Shown here: positions 63,107 to 64,000 of the stretch, piece after piece
How the letters are laid out: each line of letters begins with the position of its first letter
Numbering within the stretch: position 1 is the stretch's first letter
DNA from: Klebsiella huaxiensis
GTDB taxonomy: Bacteria > Pseudomonadota > Gammaproteobacteria > Enterobacterales > Enterobacteriaceae
Direction: 5' to 3'
Length of the DNA: 64,000 nt
Assembly: GCF_003261575.2 (NCBI RefSeq)
Contig: NZ_CP036175.1
Location: forward strand, 1,302,001-1,366,000
Translations under genes and position numbers: made by a program
Notes under the pieces: generated by a model
What the model was told of the DNA's origin: nothing
Seen by the model: only the letters and a program-made list of their open reading frames with translations
Databases searched by the model: none

Positions 63107-64000
63107 TTATCCGGCGTTAGCCTGGATGATACCGTCGATCAGTTTATTGACCGGCTCAAGGCCGATTTCGCGGGCGTTGCTTTCATAGACCGGAGAGCTA
63201 CGGACTTGGCTTGCCAGCATTTCGCCGCCGCGGTCAGTGGTATTCACCTCAACCAACGTTGAAAGGCCGATGCGCAGCGGGTGCTCCGCCAGCTGTTTTT
63301 CATCCAGCTCAATACGGACCGGCAGACGCTGAACCACTTTGATCCAGTTACCGGTGGCGTTCTGCGCAGGCAGCAGCGAGAAGGCGCTACCGGTGCCCAT
63401 ATCGAGGCCGACGACTTTACCGGTGTATTTCACATCATCGCCGTAAATATCGCTGATGACGGTCGCCGGTTGACCGATGCGCATATGCGCCAGCTGAGTC
63501 TCTTTAAAGTTGGCGTCAATCCACAGATTGGTGGCCGGAACCACGGCCATCAGCGGAGTGGTCGTGCTGATTTGCGCGCCAGGCTGTACGGAACGGCGAG
63601 AAACGTAGCCGCTAATCGGGCTGACGATTTTCGTCCGCTGCAGGGCCAGCCAGGCGTTACGGACTTCGGTCGCCGCTTGCAGCACCGCAGGCTGTTGTTC
63701 CAGCTTCGTTCCCAGAACGATCGCCTGGTTCGCGTTGTATTGCTGAATAGCCACGTCCAGTTCAGCCTGCGCGCTGGCAACCGTGTCGCGAGCGTGCTGC
63801 AGCTCTTCACGGCCAATCAGGTTGGCGGCCCCTAGCGGAATTCGGCGGTTGAGGTCGGTTTGCGCCTGGGAAAGGGCGGTTTTTTTGACGTCGATACTGG
63901 CCTGCAGTTGTTTGCTGTTGATCATCTGCTGGCGAGTTTGGCGTACGCTGGAGGCGAGCTGGGTTTGTGCTTTTTCAAACGCCTGCTGAGCATCGGTCTG
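63107..64000 (-). CDS. emrA: multidrug efflux membrane-fusion protein EmrA (5'-truncated by window edge)
   Basis: The last 297 codons of the periplasmic adaptor. The frame is open to base 64000, where it begins QTDAQQAFEKAQTQL, part of the coiled-coil hairpin. The lipoyl and beta-barrel domains follow (PISGYVSRRSVQPGAQ; WIDANFKETQLAHMRIGQP). The N-terminal anchor lies beyond the window. Confidence 0.96.
   Translation of the reverse strand, partial: QTDAQQAFEKAQTQLASSVRQTRQQMINSKQLQASIDVKKTALSQAQTDLNRRIPLGAANLIGREELQHARDTVASAQAELDVAIQQYNANQAIVLGTKLEQQPAVLQAATEVRNAWLALQRTKIVSPISGYVSRRSVQPGAQISTTTPLMAVVPATNLWIDANFKETQLAHMRIGQPATVISDIYGDDVKYTGKVVGLDMGTGSAFSLLPAQNATGNWIKVVQRLPVRIELDEKQLAEHPLRIGLSTLVEVNTTDRGGEMLASQVRSSPVYESNAREIGLEPVNKLIDGIIQANAG

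Overview
The window reads as chromosomal DNA of a Klebsiella/Raoultella-type enterobacterium, with the K. oxytoca group as my best guess. Gene order (fhlA-hyp-hyc-asc-hydN-hypF, nor, srl/gut, mltB, pncC-recA-recX-alaS-csrA, serV/arg tRNAs, yqaBA-gshA-luxS, emrAB) is that of the E. coli mutS-emr region. It is interrupted by GC-rich Klebsiella-like inserts and many REP elements. Species is inferred from protein similarity recalled by eye, not from a search.

Left region (1-10,000): a carbohydrate-utilisation locus. Lac/cellobiose-type PTS genes IIB-IIC-IIA (minus strand) diverge from a second IIC. These are followed by a LamB/BglH-type porin, a large secreted GH5 enzyme resembling a beta-mannanase, and a GH1 enzyme with features of the phospho-glycosidase type. 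A secreted carbohydrate esterase is convergent. Two near-identical perfect palindromes (LacI-family operator type), each close to a CRP-like site, sit before the PTS genes and before the porin. No regulator lies in the window. I infer a complete outer-membrane-to-cytoplasm route for an acetylated beta-mannan or beta-glucan oligosaccharide.

Centre-left (10,000-34,700): the formate hydrogenlyase region. fhlA (activator) is followed 38 bp downstream by a tandem-Mop molybdate-binding protein. hypABCDE (maturation) and hycABCDEFGHI (hydrogenase-3) diverge from a control region with two sigma-54 promoters and a FhlA-type dyad. A 2-kb AT-rich insert (palindromic repeat, SymE-like gene with a LexA-like box, unknown protein, 119-bp tandem repeats) separates hycI from ascB/ascF/ascG (beta-glucoside PTS). 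hydN-hypF with a sigma-54 promoter and a perfect FhlA-type palindrome leads into a NiCoT nickel permease, so iron-sulfur protein, maturase and nickel supply appear to be one operon.

Centre (34,700-48,300): norVW and norR (NO detoxification) with three NorR-type sites; the srlAEBD-gutM-srlR-gutQ sorbitol operon on the minus strand; mltB; then a zinc/manganese-type ABC transporter preceded by a strong Zur-box match and a small, translationally coupled membrane peptide ORF.

Right region (48,300-64,000): pncC, recA with an SOS box, recX, alaS, csrA, a stringent-type promoter driving tRNA-Ser(GCU) and four tRNA-Arg(ACG), a BON lipoprotein, yqaB-yqaA, gshA, the MicA sRNA with its sigma-E promoter, luxS, an AraC-type regulator overlapping a type-2 2-isopropylmalate synthase, and emrB with a 5'-truncated emrA at the window edge.
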